A stretch of DNA of 6,919 nt from Flavobacteriaceae bacterium UBA5079 (GCA_002414705.1 DIAL01000011.1:1-6919), one strand, 5' to 3'. Shown: positions 1-6,456, counted from the first letter of the stretch. The notes: generated by a model from the letters alone, not told the origin. Numbers and translations are program-made.

Positions 1-47
1 CTAGTAAACTAGAAGGCTTTTCAAAAAAAATTATTTATGGGATTGTT

Positions 48-1391
48 TTAAACAACACCTTGAGCTAACATAGCATCGGCTACTTTTACAAAACCAGCAA
101 CATTAGCACCTTTTACGTAATCTATATAACCATCTTCTTGTGTACCATAGGTAACACATGATTCATGGATAGCATCCATAATTTGATGTAATTTAGCATC
201 TACCTCTTCACGCGTCCAGTTATAACGTAATGAGTTTTGACTCATTTCTAAACCAGATGTTGCTACACCTCCAGCATTTGATGCTTTTCCTGGTGAGAAC
301 ATAACTTTTGCTTTTTGAAATGCTTCAATAGCTTCTGGAGTAGTAGGCATATTAGCACCTTCTGCAACCACAACAACGTTATTTTTAATTAACGCGTTTG
401 CTTCGTCTCCATTTAACTCATTTTGAGTGGCACATGGCATGGCAACATCGCAAGCCACAGACCATGGTCTTTCACCACTATGGAATGTTGCAGATGGATA
501 TTTGTTTAAATAATCACTAATACGACCTCTTTGAACATTTTTAATATCCATAACGTGCGCTAGTTTTTCAGCATCAATTCCAGCTTCATCGTAAATATAA
601 CCTGAAGAATCAGACATAGTTACAACTTTACCACCTAATTCAGTAGCTTTTTCACAAGCATATTGCGCTACGTTTCCAGATCCAGAAATAACGACTGTTT
701 TTCCTTTAAAGGAGTCACCTTTGGTAGCTAACATATTTTGTGCAAAATACACACAACCATAACCTGTGGCTTCTGGACGAATTAACGATCCTCCAAAAGA
801 AATTCCTTTACCAGTTAAAACACCTGTAAACTCGTTACGTAATCGTTTGTATTGACCAAACATATAACCTACCTCACGACCACCAACACCAATATCACCA
901 GCAGGCACATCGGTATTTGGGCCAATATGTCTGAATAATTCAGACATAAAGGATTGGCAAAAACGCATAACTTCATTATCACTTTTTCCTTTTGGATCAA
1001 AATCAGATCCACCTTTTCCACCACCCATTGGCAATGTGGTTAAAGAGTTTTTAAATACTTGCTCAAAACCTAAAAACTTTAAGATACTTAAGTTTACAGA
1101 TGGATGAAAACGTAAGCCACCTTTATAAGGTCCAATTGCAGAATTAAACTCTACTCTAAAGCCTCTGTTTACTTGAGTCTGCCCTTGATCATCAATCCAA
1201 GGCACTCTAAAAACAATTGTGCGCTCTGGTTCTACCATACGCTCTAATAACATTTTGCCCTTATATTTAGGGTTTTTTTCAATAAAAGGAATTACAGTTT
1301 CGGCAACTTCGTGCACAGCTTGAAGGAATTCAGGCTCATGACCATCTTTCTTTTTTACTAAATTTAAAAAAGCGTCTATTTTATCTTTCAT
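48..1391 (-). CDS. gdhA: NADP-type glutamate dehydrogenase
   Basis: Catalyses reversible reductive amination of 2-oxoglutarate with ammonium to give L-glutamate in the cytoplasm; this bacterial class normally uses NADPH and works in ammonia assimilation. The 447-residue length equals that of E. coli GdhA, so the gene is complete. Visible motifs in order: substrate-binding GPYKGGLRFHPSVN (residues 87-100, with K90), Q111 and K114, the glycine-rich PMGGGKGGSDFDP (121-133) with catalytic K126, AGDIGVGGREVGYMFG (164-179) with the catalytic Asp D166, the Rossmann loop GSGNVAQ (237-243), and PGKASNAGGVATSG (367-380). The SDSS at 260-263, at the end of the second beta strand of the nucleotide fold, resembles NADP-dependent E. 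coli GdhA; that cofactor choice is inferred by analogy. The ATG at 1391 gives the standard N-terminus; an A-rich leader without a Shine-Dalgarno precedes it. It is divergent from the gene at 1628. Its terminator is not visible and probably lies beyond the window edge. Confidence 0.97.
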   Translation of the reverse strand: MKDKIDAFLNLVKKKDGHEPEFLQAVHEVAETVIPFIEKNPKYKGKMLLERMVEPERTIVFRVPWIDDQGQTQVNRGFRVEFNSAIGPYKGGLRFHPSVNLSILKFLGFEQVFKNSLTTLPMGGGKGGSDFDPKGKSDNEVMRFCQSFMSELFRHIGPNTDVPAGDIGVGGREVGYMFGQYKRLRNEFTGVLTGKGISFGGSLIRPEATGYGCVYFAQNMLATKGDSFKGKTVVISGSGNVAQYACEKATELGGKVVTMSDSSGYIYDEAGIDAEKLAHVMDIKNVQRGRISDYLNKYPSATFHSGERPWSVACDVAMPCATQNELNGDEANALIKNNVVVVAEGANMPTTPEAIEAFQKAKVMFSPGKASNAGGVATSGLEMSQNSLRYNWTREEVDAKLHQIMDAIHESCVTYGTQEDGYIDYVKGANVAGFVKVADAMLAQGVV

Positions 1392-1437
1392 TTACTTTTC
1401 TATTTAAAAAATTTTACAATAATTAGCTATGTGGCTG

Positions 1438-1464
1438 CAAATATACATTATCTTTAAAAAACAA
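1438..1464 (-). promoter_or_regulatory. Putative gdhA promoter (Bacteroidota type)
   Basis: Read on the minus strand, 1445-1438 is TATATTTG, an exact match to the Bacteroidota -7 consensus TANNTTTG. A TTG at 1464-1462 lies 16 nt upstream as a -33 candidate, slightly shorter than the usual spacing. Transcription would start near 1430, giving a leader of about 40 nt before the gdhA ATG. The consensus is established for the phylum; its use here is inferred. Confidence 0.6.
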
Positions 1465-1562
1465 TACTGGTTTTTTTATATTTCATAATTGTAACATCTT
1501 GAAAATAATTTGTTTATTTGTGAGTTTAAAATATACATTTACAGCGTAATTGGTAAATAAAT

Positions 1563-1592
1563 TTGAGTAATTACACCTATTTTATATATTTG
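1563..1592 (+). promoter_or_regulatory. Putative promoter of the 1628 gene (Bacteroidota type)
   Basis: TTG at 1563-1565 is followed after 19 nt by TATATTTG at 1585-1592, an exact match to the TTG/TANNTTTG consensus of Bacteroidota housekeeping promoters with typical spacing. A start near 1598 would leave a leader of about 30 nt before the ATG at 1628. This is the best-formed promoter in the window. The rest of 1392-1627 is AT-rich and shows no other gene or clear structure. Confidence 0.65.
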
Positions 1593-1627
1593 TTAGTAAT
1601 TTGCTATAAATACTTGAAAATCAGACT

Positions 1628-2428
1628 ATGTTCAAATTGAAACTAATCATTGTTTTTTTATTCCTGTTTGCAGGTTTGCATTCGGGATTTTCGCAATTAG
1701 GGTTTTCTCATGAAATTGGTGCCATAGTTGGACCTGTTCAATTTAGATCGGATTTTGGTGTTCGTAATGATGAGGGTACAAACTACGGAAACTCTGGTTT
1801 TGGTATTGGAATAGTTCATTATATAAACTTTGCTTACCGAGCTGATTGTAACTGTTATTCTACTGACACCTATTTTAACGACCACTTTAAATTACGAAGT
1901 GAAATATCCTTAAATAAAACAAAATTAGATCACCATGGGCAATGGGCTGAAGGTAGCGGTGAAAATGCCGAAAAACTCCGCAGACATACTGGTGAAGCTA
2001 ATAATTTTGATATTGGTATGCAATTGGAATACTTCCCGTTAAGTATCCGTTCCTTTCAATCTTTTAGTTATCGTTTGGCGCCTTTTGTAAGTCTTGGTGC
2101 GCATTATACATCATATAACCCTAAAGCATATACTACGTATGTAAATCCAAATACTGGAATAGCAGATAATAATATTTTAAATGCCAGTAATTTTTGGGGT
2201 CCTTGGGAACCTGGCTCCATCAATCCAGCATCTGGAAGTTCATGGTCTTTAGTGACGAGTGTTGGTGTACGTTATAAATTAACTGCACTATCAGATTTAA
2301 TGTTAGACTTGCGTTTACAAAGCTATTTTAGTGACTGGATAGACGGTTTAAACCACCAATTAGAATCCAACAAAAACAACGATTATCTTCTTTGGTTAAA
2401 TGTTGGGTACATTTATTATTTAGATTAA
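1628..2428 (+). CDS. Uncharacterised secreted/outer-membrane beta-barrel-like protein
   Basis: Function unknown. The 266-residue product begins with a clear Sec signal peptide: positively charged MFKLK, a hydrophobic core at residues 6-16, and probable cleavage near FSQ (21-23), a common ending in Flavobacteriaceae. The mature part has no transmembrane helix and is rich in aromatic, alternating segments (such as FGIGIVHYINFAYR at 58-71, FVSLGAHY at 153-160 and LWLNVGYIYYL at 255-265), with an aromatic C-terminus, as in small outer-membrane barrels. Distinctive stretches are CNC (74-76), FNDHFKLRSEIS (83-94), the LEYFPLSIR segment (133-141) and YFSDWIDGLN (233-242). It resembles what I recall as the THC0290_0291 family, found mainly in Flavobacteriaceae; that name is from memory and unverified. 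The gene has its own promoter-like site, is divergent from gdhA, and ends in a stem-loop terminator. Location at the outer membrane is inferred from composition only. Confidence 0.85.
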   Translation: MFKLKLIIVFLFLFAGLHSGFSQLGFSHEIGAIVGPVQFRSDFGVRNDEGTNYGNSGFGIGIVHYINFAYRADCNCYSTDTYFNDHFKLRSEISLNKTKLDHHGQWAEGSGENAEKLRRHTGEANNFDIGMQLEYFPLSIRSFQSFSYRLAPFVSLGAHYTSYNPKAYTTYVNPNTGIADNNILNASNFWGPWEPGSINPASGSSWSLVTSVGVRYKLTALSDLMLDLRLQSYFSDWIDGLNHQLESNKNNDYLLWLNVGYIYYLD

Positions 2429-2447
2429 AATAATCATATCATAAGAT

Positions 2448-2489
2448 AAAAACTCGAGATTTAAACGTCTTGGGTTTTTTGTTTCTTCT
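2448..2489 (+). terminator. Rho-independent terminator between convergent genes
   Basis: Arms 2448-2459 (AAAAACTCGAGA) and 2468-2479 (TCTTGGGTTTTT) form a 12-bp stem with two G-U wobbles around an 8-nt loop, running into a T-rich tail to 2489. It sits 19 nt after the stop codon of the 1628 gene. On the opposite strand the two wobbles become A-C mismatches, so the hairpin is weaker for the converging gene at 2496-3635, although that strand also has a short T-run after the stem. Confidence 0.75.
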
Positions 2490-2495
2490 TGTTAG

Positions 2496-3635
2496 TTATC
2501 CAATAGCTTGTTCTAAATCGGCAATCAAATCGTCTATATCTTCAATACCAACACTCAACCTTATTAAAGAATCCACAACACCCGTTTTTTCGCGTTCTTT
2601 TTTCGGAATACTTGCATGCGTCATACTTGCAGGATGTCCAGCTAACGATTCCACACCACCCAATGATTCTGCCAAGGTGAAAATTTTCAACTTTTCGACG
2701 ATTTTAATAGCTTCATTGTAATTATTCCCTTTTGTAGTAAAAGATAACATTCCTCCAAAATCTTTCATCTGCTCTTTAGCAATATCATGATTTAAGTGAT
2801 TTTCTAATCCTGGCCAATACACGGTTTCAATTTTATCATGCTTGTTTAAATATTGGGCAATAGCACGACCATTTTCGCAATGACGTTGCACTCTAATATG
2901 TAGGGTTTTAATCCCTCTCAACACTAAAAAGCTATCCTGTGGACCACAAACGGCTCCACTAGCATTTTGAATAAAGTATAATTTATCAGCAAGCTCCTTA
3001 TTTTTTACAGCCAAAACACCCATAACCACATCACTATGTCCACCTAAATATTTGGTTGCAGAATGCATAACAATATCAGCACCTAAATCTAATGGTTGTT
3101 GTAAATAAGGGGTTGCAAACGTATTATCAACCGCTAACATCAAATTGTACTTTTTGGAAATGACGGCACATGCTTTAATATCAATTATATTCAGCATAGG
3201 ATTGGTAGGCGTTTCAACCCAAATGAGCTTGGTGTTTTTAGTCACATATTTTTCAATATTACTGGCATTTCCCATGTCAACAAAATGAAAGGTAATTCCG
3301 AATTTTTCAAATATAGATGTAAATAACCGATAGGATCCACCATATAAATCGCTTGTAGAAATAACTTCATCACCAGGTTCTAATAATTTAATAACCGCAT
3401 CAATAGCTGCTAGACCAGAACCAAAAGCCATTCCGTAATTACCATTTTCAATACTTGCAATTGCGCTTTCTAAAGCACTTCGTGTTGGATTTTTACTACG
3501 TGAATACTCAAATCCTTTGTGTCCTCCAGGTGTTGTTTGCGCATATGTTGTTGTCTGATAAATAGGTGTCATGACAGCTCCATAAGCAGGATCATGGTGT
3601 TGTCCACCATGAATTGTTTTGGTATTAAATTTCAT
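2496..3635 (-). CDS. metB: Cystathionine gamma-synthase/lyase, PLP-dependent
   Basis: Cys/Met-metabolism PLP enzyme of 379 residues, full length for the family. Cystathionine gamma-synthase joins an activated homoserine (acetyl or succinyl ester) to cysteine in methionine synthesis; the closely related gamma-lyase splits cystathionine. Visible features: YSRSKNPTR (44-52), whose Tyr and Arg bind the PLP phosphate of the neighbouring subunit; FGSGLAAI (71-78); Y98 in DLYGG, which stacks on the PLP ring; D170 in AVDNTFATP; the Schiff-base lysine K195 in SATKYLGGHSD; ESLGGVESLAGHPASMTH (323-340); and R359 in IRLSVGIE for the substrate carboxylate. E329 in GGVES is typical of gamma-synthases and gamma-lyases rather than beta-lyases. 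G100 stands where methionine gamma-lyases have Cys. Synthase versus lyase cannot be settled from sequence alone, so the symbol is tentative. The gene stands alone, with no met neighbours and no recognisable SAM riboswitch upstream. Confidence 0.9.
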   Translation of the reverse strand: MKFNTKTIHGGQHHDPAYGAVMTPIYQTTTYAQTTPGGHKGFEYSRSKNPTRSALESAIASIENGNYGMAFGSGLAAIDAVIKLLEPGDEVISTSDLYGGSYRLFTSIFEKFGITFHFVDMGNASNIEKYVTKNTKLIWVETPTNPMLNIIDIKACAVISKKYNLMLAVDNTFATPYLQQPLDLGADIVMHSATKYLGGHSDVVMGVLAVKNKELADKLYFIQNASGAVCGPQDSFLVLRGIKTLHIRVQRHCENGRAIAQYLNKHDKIETVYWPGLENHLNHDIAKEQMKDFGGMLSFTTKGNNYNEAIKIVEKLKIFTLAESLGGVESLAGHPASMTHASIPKKEREKTGVVDSLIRLSVGIEDIDDLIADLEQAIG

Positions 3636-3749
3636 ATTTTTTGTTCTTCACGTTATTTTAATATTTCAATTTATTAAGTTTTTTAGGACTTTAAAAATTT
3701 GAAACATTTTAGTAAGCTTAACTTAAATTTATATAAAGTTAGGGTTTAA

Positions 3750-3781
3750 TTCGGTGTATTCAAATGCAATAATTATCTTTA
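3750..3781 (+). promoter_or_regulatory. Weak promoter candidate for the lipoprotein gene
   Basis: TATCTTTA at 3774-3781 matches the -7 consensus TANNTTTG except for the last base, with TTC at 3750-3752 (one mismatch from TTG) 21 nt upstream. A start near 3787 would give a leader of roughly 20 nt. No exact consensus site exists in 3636-3805 on either strand; the nearest on the minus strand, for the metB-like gene, is TGCATTTG (3768-3761). The call is tentative. Confidence 0.3.
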
Positions 3782-3805
3782 GTACTTAATTAACGTATTC
3801 CCTTT

Positions 3806-4516
3806 ATGCAAAATAATTTCTACCTCTTATGTCTGTTTTTTCTTGTTTTTTCCTGTCAAGAGGATTCTGCTATTGCCTTTTCTGAAGAAACAATTACCAC
3901 CCAACAAAATAAAATTGTTGAAATCAATATTCCCGTTGCGAAAGGTGCTGAAGCTGTTAAAAACAGCATCAACGAATCAATTGCAACATTAATTAGTGCT
4001 AGCTTAAGTATAGAGCAAGAAATGGAAAACAAAAACAGAACCATTTCAGAAAGTATCAATAAATTTAATTCAGAATACGAAAATTTTAAATCTGAATTCC
4101 CAGAAAGCCCTGTTGTTTGGGATGCCCAAATTGATGGTGAAATTATGTATCAAACCGATGCTATTATTTCCATTGCTATTACCAGTTATTTAAACACAGG
4201 TGGTGCGCATGGCAACTTGGTTATTTCATTTTTAAATTTTGATGCTTTAACGGGTCAATCCTTAAAAAACGAACAATTATTCAACAATTTTAGCGCGTTT
4301 AAAACACTAGCAAACGATTATTTTAATGATCATATTGCTGATAAAAAAGAACTGTATTTTGAACCTGACACCTTTATTCTTCCAGAAAACATAGGCTATA
4401 ATGATAGCGGAATTATTTTGCTTTACAACAGTTATGAAGTAGCACCTTACTCAACTGGATTAACAGAATTTACCATTCCTTTTAATGCTGTTATGCCGTA
4501 TTTAAACTATATGTAG
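3806..4516 (+). CDS. Putative lipoprotein with DUF4163/DUF3298-like domains
   Basis: Biochemical role unknown. The 236-residue product starts with a hydrophobic segment (residues 5-16) ending at C17 in VFSC, followed by the acidic QED, which suggests a lipoprotein signal; the Phe before SC departs from the classical lipobox, but relaxed lipoboxes are usual in Bacteroidota. Residues about 30-125 resemble the DUF4163 (PdaC-like) region and include a helical, charged stretch at 67-97. Residues about 126-230 resemble DUF3298: SYLNTGGAHGN (127-137), FNFDALTGQ-like strand and turn (142-151), FEPDTFILPENIGY (185-198), and YEVAPYSTGLTEFTIPF (210-226). This pair of domains occurs in RsiV-type and PdaC-type extracytoplasmic proteins; in RsiV it binds lysozyme. 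No anti-sigma domain, cytoplasmic segment or sigma factor gene is present here, so an RsiV role is not supported. It reads like a surface or periplasmic lipoprotein, transcribed alone. Confidence 0.85.
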   Translation: MQNNFYLLCLFFLVFSCQEDSAIAFSEETITTQQNKIVEINIPVAKGAEAVKNSINESIATLISASLSIEQEMENKNRTISESINKFNSEYENFKSEFPESPVVWDAQIDGEIMYQTDAIISIAITSYLNTGGAHGNLVISFLNFDALTGQSLKNEQLFNNFSAFKTLANDYFNDHIADKKELYFEPDTFILPENIGYNDSGIILLYNSYEVAPYSTGLTEFTIPFNAVMPYLNYM

Positions 4517-4553
4517 TCCTTTATAAAAGTTTATTAAAAAGCGTCTTGTAATA

Positions 4554-4612
4554 ATAAACAGGCAGATTTTAATGGCTTATTTCTTTAGAAAAACGTTTTC
4601 TTTGCTGTTTAT
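4554..4612 (+). other. Possible long hairpin before the ArsC-like gene
   Basis: ATAAACAG (4554-4561) is exactly complementary to CTGTTTAT (4605-4612). Beyond a bulged G at 4562, CAGA (4563-4566) can pair with TTTG (4601-4604). The enclosed loop contains a second hairpin, AGAAAA (4587-4592) with TTTTCT (4596-4601). The structure ends 18 nt before the ATG at 4631. It lacks a good T-tract, so it is not a standard terminator of the preceding lipoprotein gene. It may be leader RNA structure or chance pairing in AT-rich DNA. Confidence 0.3.
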
Positions 4613-4630
4613 AAAACAATTTTTACACGC

Positions 4631-4984
4631 ATGAAAAAAGTATACTTTTTAAAAACTTGCAATACCTGTACACGTATAATTAACGATATCAATTGGCCTT
4701 CTGGTTTTGAATTTCAAGACATAAAACAAGATCCTATTACCGTTAAACAGGTTGAAGCCATGCACAAACTTTCAGGAAGTTATGAAGCTCTTTTTAGCAA
4801 ACGTGCTAAATTATATAAAGAAATGGATTTAAAAAATGCCAACTTATCTGAAGCCGATTTTAAACAGTACATTATAGAACACTATACCTTTTTAAGTAGA
4901 CCCGTTGTTATTTTTAATGATCAGATTTTTATAGGGAATTCTAAAAAAACTATCGAAAACTTAAAAACAGCTTTAAGTGAATAG
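4631..4984 (+). CDS. ArsC/Spx-like thioredoxin-fold protein
   Basis: A 117-residue cytoplasmic protein of the ArsC/Spx/YffB family, full length for this class. It opens with a beta strand, KVYFLKT, then CNTC (residues 10-13) and a helix, which is the usual redox site position. RPVVIF (around 90-95) supplies the conserved Arg and the cis-Pro of the thioredoxin fold, followed by FIGNS. Classical arsenate reductases have one Cys in a CxxS-type site, whereas this protein has CxxC as in Spx-type members, so a general redox or regulatory role is as likely as arsenate reduction. There are no ars genes (arsenite pump, ArsR) nearby, which argues against an arsenic resistance operon. The last codons overlap the GTG start of the EamA transporter by 8 nt, indicating co-transcription and probably translational coupling. 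Automated annotation would likely call it arsenate reductase family; the true substrate is unknown. Confidence 0.85.
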   Translation: MKKVYFLKTCNTCTRIINDINWPSGFEFQDIKQDPITVKQVEAMHKLSGSYEALFSKRAKLYKEMDLKNANLSEADFKQYIIEHYTFLSRPVVIFNDQIFIGNSKKTIENLKTALSE

Positions 4985-5873
4985 CACCCGAATTTTTGCC
5001 CTTTTTGCCGTTTTTATGGTTCAAGTTATTTATGGCTTTACTTTTACGTTTGCCAATGATGTTATAGATGATGGCCATATTAAACCTTTTGGATTTATTT
5101 TACTTCGTGTGTTTGGCGCCTGCATCCTGTTTTGGATTTTAAGCATTTTTACACCCAAACAAAAAATTGACAAAAAGGATTATTTCAAGTTTTTTATAGC
5201 GTCCATTTTCGGGATAGCCCTAAATATGCTCACATTTTTTAAAGGCTTTGAATATACAACGCCTATACACGCATCCGTAATTATGACTGTCGTTCCTATT
5301 GTGGTGTTAACGCTTTCTGCTATATTTTTAAAAGAACGGATTACCAGTCTCAAAATTTCTGGTATTGTTTTAGGCTTTTCGGGCGCCATCATTTTAAGTA
5401 TTTATGGAAGATCTGCACAGATTGGCGACAATATTCCACTAGGAAATTTCTTGGTATTTATAAATGCGGTTTCGTATAGTATTTATTTAATTCTCATTAA
5501 AAAGATAACCGAAAAATACCATCCATTTACATTTATAAAATGGCTGTTTCTTTTCGGTCTTATATTGGTTTTACCATTTGGCTATCAAGATGTACTTGCC
5601 ATAAATTGGCATGGATTTTCGCCATATATTACATTTTCTGTTATATTTATAATCCTTGGCGCAACCTTTACTACATATTTACTAAACCCAATTGCGTTGC
5701 AGCATTTAAAAGCATCTACTGTTAGTACGTTTTTGTATTTACAACCAGTAATTGCTGGAATATTTGCCGTTTTAATGGGAAGCGACAGCTTGAATGCAGT
5801 AAAATTAGTAGCCGCAGGACTTATATTTGCGGGTGTCTATTTAGTAACAAAAAAACCAAAATTAAAAGCTTAA
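4977..5873 (+). CDS. EamA/DMT-family inner-membrane transporter
   Basis: A 298-residue polytopic membrane protein of the drug/metabolite transporter superfamily, with the usual length and ten hydrophobic segments in two five-helix EamA repeats: roughly 6-25, 36-57, 71-88, 97-117, 125-143, then 156-174, 186-203, 217-235, 245-267 and 274-291. The first repeat shows the family pattern of a helix-4 proline (P107) followed by LKERIT (118-123) and a glycine-rich helix 5; the second repeats this with LQPVIAGIFAVLMG (255-268) and GLIFAGVYLV (281-290). The C-terminus is basic (KKPKLKA), as for a cytoplasmic tail. Substrate cannot be predicted; DMT members export amino acids, metabolites or drugs. The GTG at 4977 is chosen because the first in-frame ATG (5016) would remove half of helix 1. 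It overlaps the ArsC-like gene at its start and the convergent thioesterase gene by 12 bp at its end. Confidence 0.9.
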   Translation: MNSTRIFALFAVFMVQVIYGFTFTFANDVIDDGHIKPFGFILLRVFGACILFWILSIFTPKQKIDKKDYFKFFIASIFGIALNMLTFFKGFEYTTPIHASVIMTVVPIVVLTLSAIFLKERITSLKISGIVLGFSGAIILSIYGRSAQIGDNIPLGNFLVFINAVSYSIYLILIKKITEKYHPFTFIKWLFLFGLILVLPFGYQDVLAINWHGFSPYITFSVIFIILGATFTTYLLNPIALQHLKASTVSTFLYLQPVIAGIFAVLMGSDSLNAVKLVAAGLIFAGVYLVTKKPKLKA

Positions 5874-6341
5874 ATGAACCGGTTTTTTGCTCCCTGCACG
5901 TGTATCTTCTTTTGTTAAATACTTGAAATTTTCTGTCTTCGGAAACGCTTCGGCCTGACTCAATAATTCATCAGGCAAACCAATTAGCTTACGTGTTTTT
6001 AAATCCATCCAAGCGCCAAGCATTTCGCAATGCGCAATATTTTCGCCTTTATGGTTATAAAAATTATGATCAAATTTAAAAAACATACCATCTTTACTTA
6101 ATCCAGAAACCTCCAAACTTACCGTTACAGGTTTTCCCATAAACACTTCTTTAAAATAATACATGTGTTCATAAAAAACAACTGGACCTATATTAAAAAG
6201 CGCAAGTTCCTTCATAGAAAATCCTTTTTCAATTAAAAAAGCCATTCGTGTATGACTCATAAAATTGGTATATGCACTATTAGCTAAATGCCTATTAGCA
6301 TCCACATCGCTCCACCTAATTTCAAATTGTTTGGTATACAT
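5862..6341 (-). CDS. Hotdog-fold acyl-CoA thioesterase (4HBT family)
   Basis: A 159-residue cytoplasmic protein of the 4-hydroxybenzoyl-CoA thioesterase/YbgC-like superfamily, expected to hydrolyse an acyl-CoA thioester. The N-terminus has the signature RWSDVDANRHLANSAY (9-24): the second Asp, D14, aligns with the catalytic Asp17 of Pseudomonas 4-hydroxybenzoyl-CoA thioesterase, and HLANSAY corresponds to the HVNNxxY segment that opens the long hotdog helix. The helix MSHTRMAFLIEKG (28-40) and the later strands (about 70-82, 86-96, 101-114) complete one hotdog domain. The ATG at 6341 puts the signature at its usual distance from the N-terminus and a TANNTTTG-type site lies 20 nt upstream. The last three codons and the stop are antisense to the end of the EamA transporter gene. 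Acyl substrate is unknown. Confidence 0.88.
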   Translation of the reverse strand: MYTKQFEIRWSDVDANRHLANSAYTNFMSHTRMAFLIEKGFSMKELALFNIGPVVFYEHMYYFKEVFMGKPVTVSLEVSGLSKDGMFFKFDHNFYNHKGENIAHCEMLGAWMDLKTRKLIGLPDELLSQAEAFPKTENFKYLTKEDTRAGSKKPVHLSF

Positions 6342-6360
6342 TTTTCTAAAATTTTAGTCG

Positions 6361-6390
6361 CAAAACTACTTAATTATCATGGTTACGCAT
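6361..6390 (-). promoter_or_regulatory. Putative thioesterase promoter (Bacteroidota type)
   Basis: On the minus strand 6368-6361 reads TAGTTTTG, an exact match to TANNTTTG. ATG at 6390-6388 (one mismatch from TTG) lies 19 nt upstream as a -33 candidate. Transcription would begin near 6355, leaving a leader of only about 14 nt before the thioesterase ATG. Confidence 0.5.
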
Positions 6391-6405
6391 AATATTCTCT
6401 TACAG

Positions 6406-6436
6406 TTTTATAAACTTCTAGTTTTAATTACCTTTG
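6406..6436 (+). promoter_or_regulatory. Putative yicC promoter (Bacteroidota type)
   Basis: TACCTTTG at 6429-6436 is an exact match to the -7 consensus TANNTTTG. The -33 element is poor: TTT at 6406-6408 or TTA at 6408-6410, at spacings of 20 or 18 nt. A start near 6442 gives a leader of about 15 nt before the ATG at 6457, mirroring the short leader of the divergent thioesterase gene. Confidence 0.5.
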
Positions 6437-6456
6437 TGCAACTTTATATATTAACT

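Noticed and set aside
1..47. Possible terminator of gdhA: CTAGTAAACTAG at 1-12 and the A-run at 23-30
   Set aside because: The inverted repeat has a 2-nt loop and sits on the wrong side of the T-run for minus-strand transcription; the TTGTT/AACAA pairing at the stop codon is short and too far from the T-run. The real terminator is probably off-window.
1697..1885. Minus-strand open frame inside the outer-membrane-like protein gene
   Set aside because: Antisense to a gene with a clear signal peptide and coherent protein sequence; no promoter or family resemblance.
2470..2721. Plus-strand open frame of 83 codons
   Set aside because: It lies almost wholly antisense to the metB-like gene and starts inside the terminator stem; its composition follows the coding frame opposite.
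3636..3805. SAM riboswitch or other structured leader before the metB-like gene
   Set aside because: No conserved riboswitch core could be recognised on the minus strand; the region is AT-rich with only small palindromes such as TAAGCTTA at 3714-3721.
4631..4984. Arsenic resistance operon
   Set aside because: The ArsC-like protein has a CxxC site and no arsenite pump or ArsR gene is present; the following gene is a DMT-family transporter.
5540..5725. Plus-strand open frame inside the EamA gene, and a minus-strand one at 5180-5392
   Set aside because: Both are out-of-frame readings of the transporter gene with no recognisable motif.
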